From Flammeovirga sp. EKP202 (GTDB taxonomy: Bacteria > Bacteroidota > Bacteroidia > Cytophagales > Flammeovirgaceae): a stretch of 64,000 nt of DNA. Below, in pieces: positions 18,801 through 26,204 of the stretch. Every line of letters begins with the position of its first letter. Position 1 is the first letter of the stretch. A program made the translations under genes and the position numbers. The stretch lies in assembly GCF_014534745.1 (NCBI RefSeq), contig NZ_JACVVP010000012.1, positions 1 through 64,000 of the forward strand, written 5' to 3'. A model generated the notes under the pieces. That model saw only the letters and a list, made by a program, of their open reading frames with translations, was not told where the DNA came from and did no database searches.

Positions 18801-18869
18801 CTCTTGTGCTTGAAGGAAATTTGTCATTAGTAGTAGGCTAACGACGAATGTTAGTAGTCTGAATTTCAT
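15858..18869 (-). CDS. SusC/RagA-family TonB-linked outer-membrane transporter
   Basis: The 1003-aa protein has a signal peptide (ending LQAQE), a carboxypeptidase regulatory-like domain (about 22-105, EPLPGVNVLIKGTSVGT...SYIGF), then the plug with SSPLYVIDGVP and VLKGAAASALYGSQAANGVIMI, then a 22-strand barrel ending in the aromatic LNLRVNF. A TonB box-like EEVVVTALG lies before the plug. It imports its ligand through the outer membrane using TonB energy, with the SusD-like lipoprotein encoded next. A hairpin at 18933-18953 lies in its leader. The divergent LytTR pair upstream may influence it, but that is inference. Confidence 0.93.
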   Translation of the reverse strand: MKFRLLTFVVSLLLMTNFLQAQESLVKGTVKENGTGEPLPGVNVLIKGTSVGTTTDFNGEFALSVEKGGTLVFSYIGFVSKEVLVENQSTFDISLDVDAEQLEEVVVTALGVERSAESLTYSTQSVSSEDLITAKDPNVMNSLSGRVAGLQLSRSGSGAGGSVKINLRGNRSVSGSSSPLYVIDGVPMAGQGAAQPGEIENPSRDGGDGISNINPEDIESINVLKGAAASALYGSQAANGVIMITTKKGEAGQSRVSFSSNFMAEQAYLYPEMQSKYDAEGNAINHKAHTSDDFYETGTTWVNSLSYSQGGDNSQFYASYANTNAQGVMPTNTFNKHNFSFNTTTKSRNDKLEMRFSANYITQEGFNRPSAGAYMNPIYSSYLSSRSISQDELKNNYQTWNKTRQIYEQNYAAPVRSEIANENPYWLLDKATSEDIRNRYMLSGSLSYKFNENFSIQGRANIDATDDVWERKAHATTNPINISVDPGTGLSHGGYFKDEFSNTMTYADAILNYNKKINDFNITALVGGAIRDEKNSLYRVTSDKRSIKYTNIFTVASLPEGMVPREAATQRQVQSVFASASLGYKEMVYLDVTGRNDWSSTLPVGDNSFFYPSVGLTAVLNNMFDLPEVISLAKVRGNYTVLGNDANAGLTILQHGINFNGDLAYSDISPADNLKPELSTSIEFGAELELFNGLLYLDANFYKTNTVNQLFRVDNRLGTSNFNKRYVNAGDVENRGFELSISAMPVSQGDLTWSTTLNLSRNVNEIKELYTRDNGTEAEFDIVTNGGNINYMQVLRKGGAIGEIWTADFARNEDGTIIVDDNGVPSAAGITPEESIKSNSNPDFIAGWANTLKYKGFTLNMVIDGKFGGQTLSLTDSYMDAEGTSVAYAEAVENDGSVEVEGISFDPVKYLNATSGRAGVTSQYLYDQTNIRLRELSIGYTFNNVGPLSDVTLSAVGRNLFFFYNAAPFDPDVVMSTGVGVQGLNFFSLPTTRSVGLNLRVNF

Positions 18870-18932
18870 ATTGAACTGAAGGTTAGATGAACAGACGATG
18901 TGAGCAGAGAGTAATATTTATTGTGCCCACAA

Positions 18933-18953
18933 GCAAAGGAAACACTCCCTTGC
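18933..18953. other. Hairpin in the SusC leader
   Basis: GCAAAGGA (18933-18940) and TCCCTTGC (18946-18953) pair with one mismatch about 65 bp upstream of the SusC start. No T-run follows. It could be a leader structure or an operator. Confidence 0.3.
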
Positions 18954-19026
18954 ATTTTCTTGATATCGTAAATGTATAACAGACACTTAAGGTTTTTTAA
19001 AAAAATAGATTAACAGTGGTTAACTC

Positions 19027-19040
19027 ATGTTATATAACAT
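19027..19040. promoter_or_regulatory. 14-bp perfect palindrome between SusC and LytS genes
   Basis: ATGTTATATAACAT is self-complementary over its full length and lies in the divergent gap 18870-19172. It is a candidate operator; AT-richness raises the chance of coincidence. Confidence 0.35.
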
Positions 19041-19045
19041 TAATT

Positions 19046-19083
19046 TAAGGACGAACAGCATTCATCTAAGGATAAATGTCATT
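19046..19083 (+). promoter_or_regulatory. Direct repeats 21 bp apart, candidate LytTR site
   Basis: Two 17-base units, TAAGGACGAACAGCATT (19046-19062) and TAAGGATAAATGTCATT (19067-19083), share TAAGGA-n-n-A and CATT and are offset by exactly 21 bp, about two helical turns. LytTR regulators bind direct repeats with this phasing. The site ends just before the -7 box at 19090. Confidence 0.4.
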
Positions 19084-19089
19084 AAATTA

Positions 19090-19097
19090 TATATTTG
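19090..19097 (+). promoter_or_regulatory. -7 box of the LytS/LytTR operon
   Basis: TATATTTG matches TAnnTTTG exactly, 76 bp before the sensor kinase start. No TTG is found at the -33 position, which would fit an activator-dependent promoter. Confidence 0.5.
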
Positions 19098-19172
19098 TAA
19101 CATAAATCTAATTTAATTGTCTCATTGACATTTAACATATAATTAGTAGTCATTACCAAATTTTCGTTAATA

Positions 19173-20324
19173 ATGGCAATATCTACTGATAACAAAAAGT
19201 TCAATGAGCCAATCAATATCTTTGAACATATCCCCGAAGTGATGACGCTTAAATTGCAGAAGCCTATATTACATCATACCATCTTTTGGTTAATCTACTT
19301 TGTTTTGAACGGATTGAGATGGGGAAGCTACTATGATGACTACACTTACTCTTTCCAATCTAATATAATAGGTTTTGCGATTCATATCCCCCTTACGTAC
19401 TATCACGCGTATTATTTACTTCCAAAATTCATCCCTTCGAAGAAATATATCCTTTATTTACTAAATCTCTCAGGTGCTTTAGTGGTAATGATGTACGCCA
19501 AAGTGTTCCTTACTCAGCAGTTTTTATTGCCCGTTTGGCCTGAAGCAGGAACGCAAGCAGAGATTTTTAGTGTCAATCATGTAGTCGCTATTATTACTGG
19601 TGAATTGTATGTATTAGGTATCACTACCTCTATTGCTCTAACGAGAAATTGGATCATTAATCAGAAACGTACGCGTGAATTGGAAAAACAGAATATGATG
19701 ACTGAATTAAATTTATTGAAGTCACAAATTCAACCTCACTTCCTTTTCAATACTTTAAATAATATCTACTCTCTCACTCTTGACAAAAGTGACGATGCGC
19801 CAGATGCCGTTATTAAACTTTCAGAATTGATGAGCTATATGCTTTATCAAAAAGAAGCCAGAGTATTACTTTCAGATGAGATGTATTATATGCAAAATTA
19901 TCTTGATCTTGAAAAATTACGTTTCGGAGATCGACTTCATCTCACCTTTGAGATTGAGGGAGATGATGATGGCGTCAGAGTTCCGCAGTTGTTATTATTG
20001 CCATTTATTGAAAACACCTTTAAACATGGCACTAAGAATAAATTAAATGAAATTGATATCTCACTTCACTTGAAGATTTCACAAGATTTTATCACATTTG
20101 AAGTAGAAAATCCTAACATTGACCAAACACCTCTACCGTTTAATCTCACTACTGATACAGAAAATAAACCTAAAACCGGTGGATTTGGACTTGAAAACGC
20201 TAGAAGAAGATTAGGTTTGCTATATGGTGAACGTTATTCTTTGGATATTAACGATGGGGAGAAGATTTTTAAAGTAACACTTAAAATTCCAAGAGATGAG
20301 CAAAATAAAATGCCTAATCATTGA
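19173..20324 (+). CDS. LytS/YehU-type sensor histidine kinase
   Basis: The 383-aa membrane kinase has about four membrane segments (roughly 35-50, 62-82, 92-112, 133-155) and a short linker helix. The His_kinase domain has QIQPHFLFNTLNNIYSL with the phospho-acceptor His189. The ATPase domain has LLLPFIENTFKHG (N box) and TGGFGLENARRRL (G box). There is no separate periplasmic sensor domain, so the membrane part probably senses the signal. It overlaps the response regulator gene by 29 bp, so the pair is co-translated. Confidence 0.9.
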   Translation: MAISTDNKKFNEPINIFEHIPEVMTLKLQKPILHHTIFWLIYFVLNGLRWGSYYDDYTYSFQSNIIGFAIHIPLTYYHAYYLLPKFIPSKKYILYLLNLSGALVVMMYAKVFLTQQFLLPVWPEAGTQAEIFSVNHVVAIITGELYVLGITTSIALTRNWIINQKRTRELEKQNMMTELNLLKSQIQPHFLFNTLNNIYSLTLDKSDDAPDAVIKLSELMSYMLYQKEARVLLSDEMYYMQNYLDLEKLRFGDRLHLTFEIEGDDDGVRVPQLLLLPFIENTFKHGTKNKLNEIDISLHLKISQDFITFEVENPNIDQTPLPFNLTTDTENKPKTGGFGLENARRRLGLLYGERYSLDINDGEKIFKVTLKIPRDEQNKMPNH

Positions 20325-21063
20325 TGATGAACCTTTGGCTATAAAGGTGATTGAAAACTACTTGTTGCGTCTCAATGAATTTGAAATTGTGGCGAAATGC
20401 GAAAGTGCCATTGAAGCCTTCAATATATTACAAAATAACAAAGTTGATCTTCTGTTTTTAGATATAAACATGCCAATGCTTACAGGTATTGACTTTGTAA
20501 AATCATTAGAACAGAAACCAGAAGTTATACTTACTACCGCACACAGAGAATACGCTTTAGAAGGGTTTGAAATCTCTGCTTTAGATTATTTATTAAAGCC
20601 GATCTCATTTCAACGTTTCTTGAAAGCGGCCAATAAGGCTTCTCAATTTATACATACCAAGGAGGCTGCCAAAGCTCCAACAAAATCGGTGGTTTCTACT
20701 CCAACGTCTTCTTCTACTACAACTGACGACGAGCGTTTTATTTTCCTGAAAGTTGAAAAGAAAATGTTGAAGGTATTCTTAGACGATATCATTTATATGG
20801 AAAGTCTGAAAGATTACTTAAGAATATATACTAAGGAAAAAGAAATGGTAGTGCATTACACGCTGACTAAAATATTGGAAAACTTACCTGAGGATGAATT
20901 TATAAGAATTCATAGGTCTTATGCGATCTCACTGAAAAAAGTCAATGCTATAGAGGGAAATCAAGTGGAACTAAAAAATGGTAAAATGCTTCCAATTGGT
21001 CGTCTTTATCAACAAACTGTGAAAGATACCATTTATAGTAAAGGTATAATGCCGAATTCTTAA
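20296..21063 (+). CDS. LytTR-family response regulator
   Basis: The 255-aa protein has an N-terminal receiver with acidic pair Asp10-Asp11, phospho-acceptor Asp56 in LLFLDINMP, Thr80-Thr81 and Lys101. A Ser/Thr-rich linker (about 122-142) leads to a LytTR DNA-binding domain with ESLKDYLRIYT and FIRIHRSYAISLKKVNAI. It receives phosphate from the kinase encoded just upstream and should bind direct repeats; those at 19046-19083 suggest autoregulation. The downstream hydrolase gene follows after 15 bp. Confidence 0.92.
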   Translation: MSKIKCLIIDDEPLAIKVIENYLLRLNEFEIVAKCESAIEAFNILQNNKVDLLFLDINMPMLTGIDFVKSLEQKPEVILTTAHREYALEGFEISALDYLLKPISFQRFLKAANKASQFIHTKEAAKAPTKSVVSTPTSSSTTTDDERFIFLKVEKKMLKVFLDDIIYMESLKDYLRIYTKEKEMVVHYTLTKILENLPEDEFIRIHRSYAISLKKVNAIEGNQVELKNGKMLPIGRLYQQTVKDTIYSKGIMPNS

Positions 21064-21078
21064 TTAAACGACTCCAAG

Positions 21079-21864
21079 ATGTTTACTTTCAAACCTGCCA
21101 CTCAAAAGAAATACAAACACCCCCTTGTTCTGATTCATGGAGCATTGTTTAACGGTGAAGCTTGGAGGGGTAATTTTTTGGATTATTTTGCCGCTTTAGG
21201 GTATGATACTTATGCAATCCACCTCAGCGGGCACGGACAAAATGAAAGTAAACTCTTTTTAAATCTTTACGGTTTAGACCAATACACTGAAGATGTCATA
21301 CAGCTCATTACTTCTTTGGAAGAAAAACCCATACTGATAGGACATTCTATGGGAGGACTTGTGACACAGTTGGTAGGTCAAAAAGTAAAACTACAAGCAG
21401 CCGTTTTATTGGCAGCTGTTCCTCCTTTTGGCGTCTTTAGAGCAATGTCAGAATTTTTCCTCACGGATCCTTTTAGTTGGGGTAAGTTTGCTGCATCTGC
21501 TTTATTTCCTTTCGGAAAATATATTGAAACCACTCCTCCAGAAGGAATTTATACTACACTCCCATCATTAGAAATACGTCAGCATGTTAATAAAAATATG
21601 CAACGGGAGTCTATTAGAGCACTGTTAGAAATGATGTGGAGAGACTTTGAAATTGACGCTTCTAAAATCAGTTTCCCCATGGCACATGTTGGTTTTCGTG
21701 ATGATAAAATTATCTTTCCTGAGGATGTTGAGAAAACAGCTCAATTTTACGAGACAGAAGCTAAAATATTTGAAAACCGAGCACATGCATTCATGTTTGA
21801 ACCCAATTGGAAAGAAGTTGGAGAATACGTACAAGAATGGCTTCAAGAAAATGCCTTGTACTAA
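21079..21864 (+). CDS. Alpha/beta hydrolase
   Basis: The 261-aa cytoplasmic protein has the hydrolase signature LVLIHGALFN (oxyanion region), GHSMGG with nucleophile Ser90, an acid in GFRDDKIIFPED around 210, and the catalytic His236 in ENRAHAFMFEP. Substrates of this family range over esters, lipids and lactones and cannot be predicted. It follows the response regulator after 15 bp and is probably co-transcribed with the two-component pair. It overlaps the convergent secreted-protein gene by 4 bp. Confidence 0.85.
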   Translation: MFTFKPATQKKYKHPLVLIHGALFNGEAWRGNFLDYFAALGYDTYAIHLSGHGQNESKLFLNLYGLDQYTEDVIQLITSLEEKPILIGHSMGGLVTQLVGQKVKLQAAVLLAAVPPFGVFRAMSEFFLTDPFSWGKFAASALFPFGKYIETTPPEGIYTTLPSLEIRQHVNKNMQRESIRALLEMMWRDFEIDASKISFPMAHVGFRDDKIIFPEDVEKTAQFYETEAKIFENRAHAFMFEPNWKEVGEYVQEWLQENALY

Positions 21865-22688
21865 TTCATCATCACTTCTAACCCATTGTAATAGTTCACA
21901 ATCTTAATCAGATCATCCTTGTTTTTATATTGAAGGTTTAGCTTTCTCATATATTCATTCATCTCCTCCTGCTTACCATCGAAAACCTTCATAAAAGCTT
22001 TCCTTTTGACATTCAAATCATAAATGTTTTTGCCTTCAATAAGCAAGTAAAGCCTTTCTTTCAGTTTATAGCTATAATAGATTTCGTCTTGTCTACCTCC
22101 TCTAAGATCATGTACGTTATTTTCTAATTCCCTTCTTCTTTCAGGATCAAAATGAGAATTAGTTCTATGAATCGTTTTCAATAAATAGGGATAAGCAATA
22201 ATACCTATTTTCCCCTCCACGATTGTTTCATAAATACCTATAGCAGGATGTTCATCTCTATAGTAGCGTTCGGCATTGACAAAGTGATGCTCCGTTTCAA
22301 CTTTTTGATCAGATTCGTCTACAGTATGAGCTATAAAATCAAACGCATCAATTTCATGTTGCTCAAAGATCAAAACTGTTGTGTCTTTCATTCCTTCTCC
22401 ACCATAAAACTCAATATCTTCAACTTGTAATACTTCCACTTGATCTCTTTCAAGGTCATAAAGTAAAGATACATCCTTAAAAGTGGTTCCGTCCTTCAAG
22501 GCTAGGTTACCAATTTCCCATTCTGAATGATAAAATACCATGCTGTCTCTCTCATTTAGAGCTTGATTTTCTAAATCTTTGGTGGCGGCATGAATCATGT
22601 CATTCTTCTTCTTTTTATCTTTTTTCTGAGCAAAAAGAAGGGAACTTGATACTAAAAATAACAATGTTAAATAAGAGAATCTGTACAT
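21861..22688 (-). CDS. Secreted protein of unknown function
   Basis: The 275-aa protein starts with a signal peptide (MYRFSYLTLLFLVSSSLLFAQ) followed by a lysine-rich stretch KKDKKKKND. I do not recognise a named domain. The layout, with WEIGNLALKDGTTFKDVSLLYDLERDQVEV early, resembles Bacteroidota periplasmic proteins that describe a stored value and a path, but this is weak. The C-terminal half is charged and helical (YMRKLNLQYKNKDDLIKIVNYYNGLE). It is a single gene between the hydrolase and tpiA. Confidence 0.7.
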   Translation of the reverse strand: MYRFSYLTLLFLVSSSLLFAQKKDKKKKNDMIHAATKDLENQALNERDSMVFYHSEWEIGNLALKDGTTFKDVSLLYDLERDQVEVLQVEDIEFYGGEGMKDTTVLIFEQHEIDAFDFIAHTVDESDQKVETEHHFVNAERYYRDEHPAIGIYETIVEGKIGIIAYPYLLKTIHRTNSHFDPERRRELENNVHDLRGGRQDEIYYSYKLKERLYLLIEGKNIYDLNVKRKAFMKVFDGKQEEMNEYMRKLNLQYKNKDDLIKIVNYYNGLEVMMN

Positions 22689-22792
22689 TTTTGAATTTAG
22701 TCTTGGTTTTCATTTCATCCTCACATCCATTTTATCAAATGGCGTCTTCACATTATTAATATACTGAAGTTAGGGAAGAAAGCAAGTTTTTT

Positions 22793-22837
22793 GACACAAA
22801 AAAAGAGGTTGAACTATGTAATAGAACAACCCCTTCA
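22793..22837 (-). terminator. Terminator of tpiA
   Basis: An imperfect hairpin, GAGGTTGAACTAT with ATAGAACAACCCCT, is followed on the minus strand by a T-run at 22804-22798. It lies about 45 bp past the tpiA stop. Confidence 0.6.
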
Positions 22838-22880
22838 AACACGTTTATCTTTAATGCGTAACGTAACGCCTAATTTCTAA

Positions 22881-23642
22881 TTAGTATGATTTAGAGATTT
22901 CGATGAAGTCTCTAGCTACTAATGAAGCACCACCGATCAAACCACCGTCAACGTCAGGTTGAGCGAATAATTCAGGAGCGTTGCTTGGCTTAGCAGAACC
23001 ACCATATAAGATAGAAGTAGCATCAGCAACCTCTTGACCGTATTTAGCAGCAACCATATCACGGATATCTTTGTGCATTTCTTGTGCTTGTGCAGATGAA
23101 GCTGTTTTACCAGTACCGATCGCCCAAACTGGCTCGTATGCTAAAACTACTTTACCGAAGTCCTCAGCAGAAAGGTGGAATAAACCTTCTGACAATTGCT
23201 TCTCTACAACTTCTTTTTGAGTACCTGCTTCACGCTCCTCTAATACCTCACCGATACAGAAGATAGGCAACATACCGTTAGCGATTACCGCATCAGTTTT
23301 AGTAGCCAATGTAGCATTTGACTCACCAAAATACTCACGACGCTCAGAGTGACCCAAGATTACGTAATCAATACCATAAGAAGCTAATTGCGCTGCAGAA
23401 ATTTCTCCTGTATAAGCACCTTTTGGCTCTGTGTAGCAGTTTTGAGCACCAACAAATACATTAGCAGTATCACCAACTAATGATTTTACTTTGCTTAAAT
23501 GAATGAAAGGAGTACACATGATAACTTTAACGTCTGACGGAGTCTCGTCTTTTGCGATATTCACTACTTCTGATGCTAAAGATTCAGCGTCTTCCTTAAG
23601 AAGATTCATTTTCCAGTTACCTGCAACAATTTTTTGTCTCAT
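22881..23642 (-). CDS. tpiA: Triosephosphate isomerase
   Basis: The 253-aa enzyme interconverts dihydroxyacetone phosphate and glyceraldehyde 3-phosphate in glycolysis and gluconeogenesis. All catalytic residues are present: Lys11 in GNWKMN, His98 in ILGHSERR, and Glu170 in [11 protein letters not shown], followed by the flexible loop 6. The phosphate-binding YGGSAKPSN and GGLIGGASL stretches are near the C-terminus. Its length is normal. It is monocistronic with its own terminator; a near-consensus -7 box TATATTCG lies upstream. Confidence 0.97.
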   Translation of the reverse strand: MRQKIVAGNWKMNLLKEDAESLASEVVNIAKDETPSDVKVIMCTPFIHLSKVKSLVGDTANVFVGAQNCYTEPKGAYTGEISAAQLASYGIDYVILGHSERREYFGESNATLATKTDAVIANGMLPIFCIGEVLEEREAGTQKEVVEKQLSEGLFHLSAEDFGKVVLAYEPVWAIGTGKTASSAQAQEMHKDIRDMVAAKYGQEVADATSILYGGSAKPSNAPELFAQPDVDGGLIGGASLVARDFIEISKSY

Positions 23643-24104
23643 GATGTAAATTTTCTTTTATAAGATGAATTTTTTAATCAGTTGCGAATATACGTACCTA
23701 CATCTTATTTTGAAAATGAGTTTCGTCATACTCAGTTAGTAAGCTCATAAAATAATATCACCAATTTATTATTTGTTTTTAAGCTAAATACCTTCAAAAA
23801 ATTATTATTTCTCCCAATTTTCTAAAATGAAGTTTTCACTTATGATAAAATTTAGAGTTTAACCCTAAAATAATCTAAAATCCAGGCATTTTCTTCAATA
23901 TTTCCTGCCCAAATTTCGAAGAAAATTCAAAAGTGAAGGAATTATAATGAACAACTTCCTCTATTTTTCCATATTATGGAAAAATTGTTTCATTTTGAAA
24001 CTTAAAAATATGCCAAAAAACATAAAATAAATCAATATAAACTGATTTACAGATAGTTAACTTATTTTCAACTTTATGGCACAGTAAGTGAATAAGTATT
24101 AATG

Positions 24105-24204
24105 GGTAAAGAAACATAGGTTAGTCACCTATTGTATGGCATGATACACCAGTAACATTAACCAGCTGTGGAAAGACACTTGAAATATTTCAAGTGTTTT
24201 TTTT
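24105..24204 (+). ncRNA. Candidate small RNA ending in a strong terminator
   Basis: A perfect 10-bp stem ACACTTGAAA/TTTCAAGTGT (24176-24197) followed by eight Ts ends a plus-strand transcript, yet no plus-strand gene lies upstream (tpiA is on the other strand). Two small stems precede it, ATAGGT/ACCTAT (24116-24132) and TGTAT/ATACA (about 24133-24148). The 5' end is not defined because no TAnnTTTG box is found. It matches no family I recognise. Confidence 0.3.
24176..24204 (+). terminator. Strong intrinsic terminator
   Basis: A perfect 10-bp stem with a two-base centre is followed by an eight-base T-run on the plus strand. It belongs to an unassigned transcript. Two further hairpins (24202-24225 and 24230-24246) follow directly. 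Confidence 0.75.
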
Positions 24205-24222
24205 GTCTATACTTTAGTAGAC

Positions 24223-24246
24223 AAAAAAAGCCATCTAAAAGATGGC
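24223..24246 (-). terminator. Minus-strand intrinsic terminator
   Basis: GCCATCT (24230-24236) and AGATGGC (24240-24246) form a tight hairpin, and the minus strand continues with seven Ts. It faces the plus-strand terminator at 24176-24204, so two unassigned transcripts appear to converge here. Confidence 0.7.
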
Positions 24247-24259
24247 CCATTTTGTTATA

Positions 24260-24300
24260 TAATCTAACTACTGTCTATACTACTTTTTCATTCTATCTAC
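24260..24300 (-). repeat. Copy 1 of a duplicated motif next to a terminator
   Basis: The 24 bases at 24260-24283 are identical to 31591-31614, and similarity continues to a shared TATCTAC at 24294-24300. On the minus strand both copies lie just upstream of a hairpin plus T-run. This arrangement suggests a small-RNA family or mobile terminator unit. Confidence 0.5.
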
Positions 24301-24458
24301 TTATAAAAACGAAAGACAGTAGAGTTCGATTTATAGAATCCTATCATAAAGTATCAAAATTTAACTTTTTTAGTTTGTTATCAAACAAACTAAACACTCA
24401 GTTTTCCTTAATTAACATAATTGCTTTTATGAAGGATAAATGGTAGTGTATTATGGTT

Positions 24459-24497
24459 CGTGAAGACGTTGCAGTGCAACTTCCCTACAACACTGCG
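24459..24497. repeat. Decayed REP-like hairpin
   Basis: GTTGCA and TGCAAC around a G (24468-24480) form the core, and flanking GAAGAC/CTTCCCTAC only partly pair. It looks like an eroded copy of the GTAG-GACGTTGCA type of intergenic palindrome that is common in many bacteria. Family assignment is inference. Confidence 0.4.
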
Positions 24498-24579
24498 TTT
24501 TAAAAGATAATTATAAACCCTTTTATCTGTAATCAGGCAATCATTTAGTAGTATCTAAATCGGCCTTGAAGGGAAAAGC

Positions 24580-24740
24580 GTGAAGAATTTCATGGATTGA
24601 GCCGTTAAAAATGATTTTGCTATTTGAGCGCAGTGAGTTTAAAATCATTTAGGTGAAAGGAATGGAATTTAGCTTTTAACTTCTAAGCCTTGAATTTTTT
24701 GCTTCTTTTTGCTTCAAGGCAAAAACGAAGAAGAAGGGAG
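24580..24740. repeat. Structured intergenic repeat
   Basis: AAATGATTTT (24609-24618) and AAAATCATTT (24641-24650) are perfect inverted repeats enclosing TGAGCGCAGTGAGTTT. GCCTTGAA (24687-24694) and TTCAAGGC (24713-24720) form a second stem enclosing two TTTTTGCTTC units. The wording resembles dispersed intergenic repeats I recall from other Bacteroidota. No frame codes through it. Confidence 0.45.
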
Positions 24741-24824
24741 CTTGAAAGTAGATGCTATAAATGCTTGTAGAAAGATGTATTGAAAGCTAACGACAACTGA
24801 GTTTACAACACATCTAAACATTAA

Positions 24825-24852
24825 AAAAGGCTTTACTTAAAAAGTAAAACCT
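24825..24852 (-). terminator. Terminator-like hairpin with no gene upstream
   Basis: On the minus strand AGGTTTTACTT and AGTAAAGCCT pair with one mismatch and six Ts follow. The only upstream sequence on that strand is a 290-bp gene-free stretch with a TAGATTTG box at 25037-25030, so a ~200-nt transcript is possible. Confidence 0.45.
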
Positions 24853-25139
24853 AATTACATCTCTTTGTTGTCTAATTTATAATCCAATTCAAATATTTTG
24901 TGTTGATGTCACTCGTACTATTAAAACACAACGGAGTAAGTAAAGGTTCATTTCGATTTTATTATTTTAAAAAATAACAAAACACTGACCATTACTTACA
25001 AAATAGTTTGATTCATAAAACAACTATTTCAAATCTAGAGTGCTCTATTATAGAAGTAAAATAATAGTCTGAAGGCGAATAGGAACATTTTTTAACTACT
25101 AACCTATTCCAAAAAATATCTTTTTGTTACTTTACTCAC

Positions 25140-26204
25140 ATGAACAAGTTTGTATCAAAAAAACTTCAATTACGAGAATTGATAAAAATGGCATTAATTA
25201 CTTCACCAATTATTGCCATATACACGATCAGCCCAATGGTGATGCATATAGTATCAATTCCTTCTCTCGAAAAAAGTCTGACCACACTAAATCATTTCAA
25301 CCTCATGAAAGCTCTAATTGGGGTGTCAATTGTCATTCTTATGCTGTGGCTGTTAAATATCTGGCTCTTTCATTTTTTAGATGATCAACTTAACAGAAAG
25401 ATCAATAAGAATTTGAAGTATTTATTTTCGTTTTCTATCGTATTTATTTTTTTCATTCTTCTTAAAGAAAAAAGAGCACAGCACAATACCATCGACTTTG
25501 GAGTATTTGGTTACTATCCTTTAATAATGACCACTGCCAATAATACTTTCATTTTAATTCTCTATCGACTAATTACCGGCAAGCATGAAAACGCTCAATT
25601 AGAATTGGATAAAACGCGTTTGGAGTTAGCACAATACGTTACACAACAAGAGCAATTGAAAAATAAAATTCATCCTCATTTTATTTTTAATGCATTAAAT
25701 ACGCTCAAATTGTTAATCAAAAAGGAACAAAAAGCCGCGGAAGATTACCTTGTACGTTTATCATCACATTTAAGGTTTTCTATTACAGAAGCAGCTAAAG
25801 ACCAAGCCTTAATAAAAAATGAACTGGAATTCTGTCAAAATTACATTGAACTACAAAAGGTTCGATTTGCCAATTCTATTCAATTTGAGCATCTTCTTCC
25901 AACTGAAGTTATCAATAATGAATTTCTTCCAGTGGTTACATTACAATCTTTAGCCGAAAATGCCATAAAGCATAATGCATTTACTCGAAACAATCCTCTC
26001 ATTATACAAATTCAACAAAATGAGAATGGATCTATTACATTTCGAAATAACCTGATTCCAAAAAGAAATAATGAAACCACTACAGGTACAGGCTTGAATA
26101 ACCTAAAGAAAAGATTCAAACTACTAGGAAATGATGAACCCGTAGTCCTCCATAATGTCAAAGACAAACAATTTGAAGTCACTTTTAACACCCTTAAAAA
26201 ATGA
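25140..26204 (+). CDS. LytS/YehU-type sensor histidine kinase (second pair)
   Basis: The 354-aa protein has about four membrane segments (roughly 18-38, 57-80, 93-109, 126-144) and a coiled linker. KIHPHFIFNALNTLKLL holds the phospho-acceptor His180. The ATPase domain has LQSLAENAIKHNA (N box) and a short G box TGTGLNNLKKRF. It overlaps the response regulator by 4 bp (ATGA), so translation is coupled. The next operon encodes a TonB receptor and a DUF4249 lipoprotein, the likely target. It differs clearly from the first kinase, so this is not a recent tandem copy. Confidence 0.9.
   Translation: MNKFVSKKLQLRELIKMALITSPIIAIYTISPMVMHIVSIPSLEKSLTTLNHFNLMKALIGVSIVILMLWLLNIWLFHFLDDQLNRKINKNLKYLFSFSIVFIFFILLKEKRAQHNTIDFGVFGYYPLIMTTANNTFILILYRLITGKHENAQLELDKTRLELAQYVTQQEQLKNKIHPHFIFNALNTLKLLIKKEQKAAEDYLVRLSSHLRFSITEAAKDQALIKNELEFCQNYIELQKVRFANSIQFEHLLPTEVINNEFLPVVTLQSLAENAIKHNAFTRNNPLIIQIQQNENGSITFRNNLIPKRNNETTTGTGLNNLKKRFKLLGNDEPVVLHNVKDKQFEVTFNTLKK

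Larger units (their letters stand above)
23643..25139. other. 1.5-kb stretch without a protein gene
   Basis: No credible coding region is visible on either strand. It holds convergent terminators at 24176-24204 (plus) and 24223-24246 (minus), a minus-strand terminator-like hairpin near 24825-24852, a decayed REP-like hairpin at 24459-24497, a structured repeat at 24580-24740, and a 24-base motif at 24260-24283 also found at 31591-31614. Terminators without genes suggest small RNAs. Confidence 0.55.

Noticed and set aside
24168-24446. 92-codon open frame on the plus strand
   Set aside because: It starts inside the terminator hairpin, crosses three stem-loops and the duplicated motif, and its product has no domain or signal; it is very likely chance.
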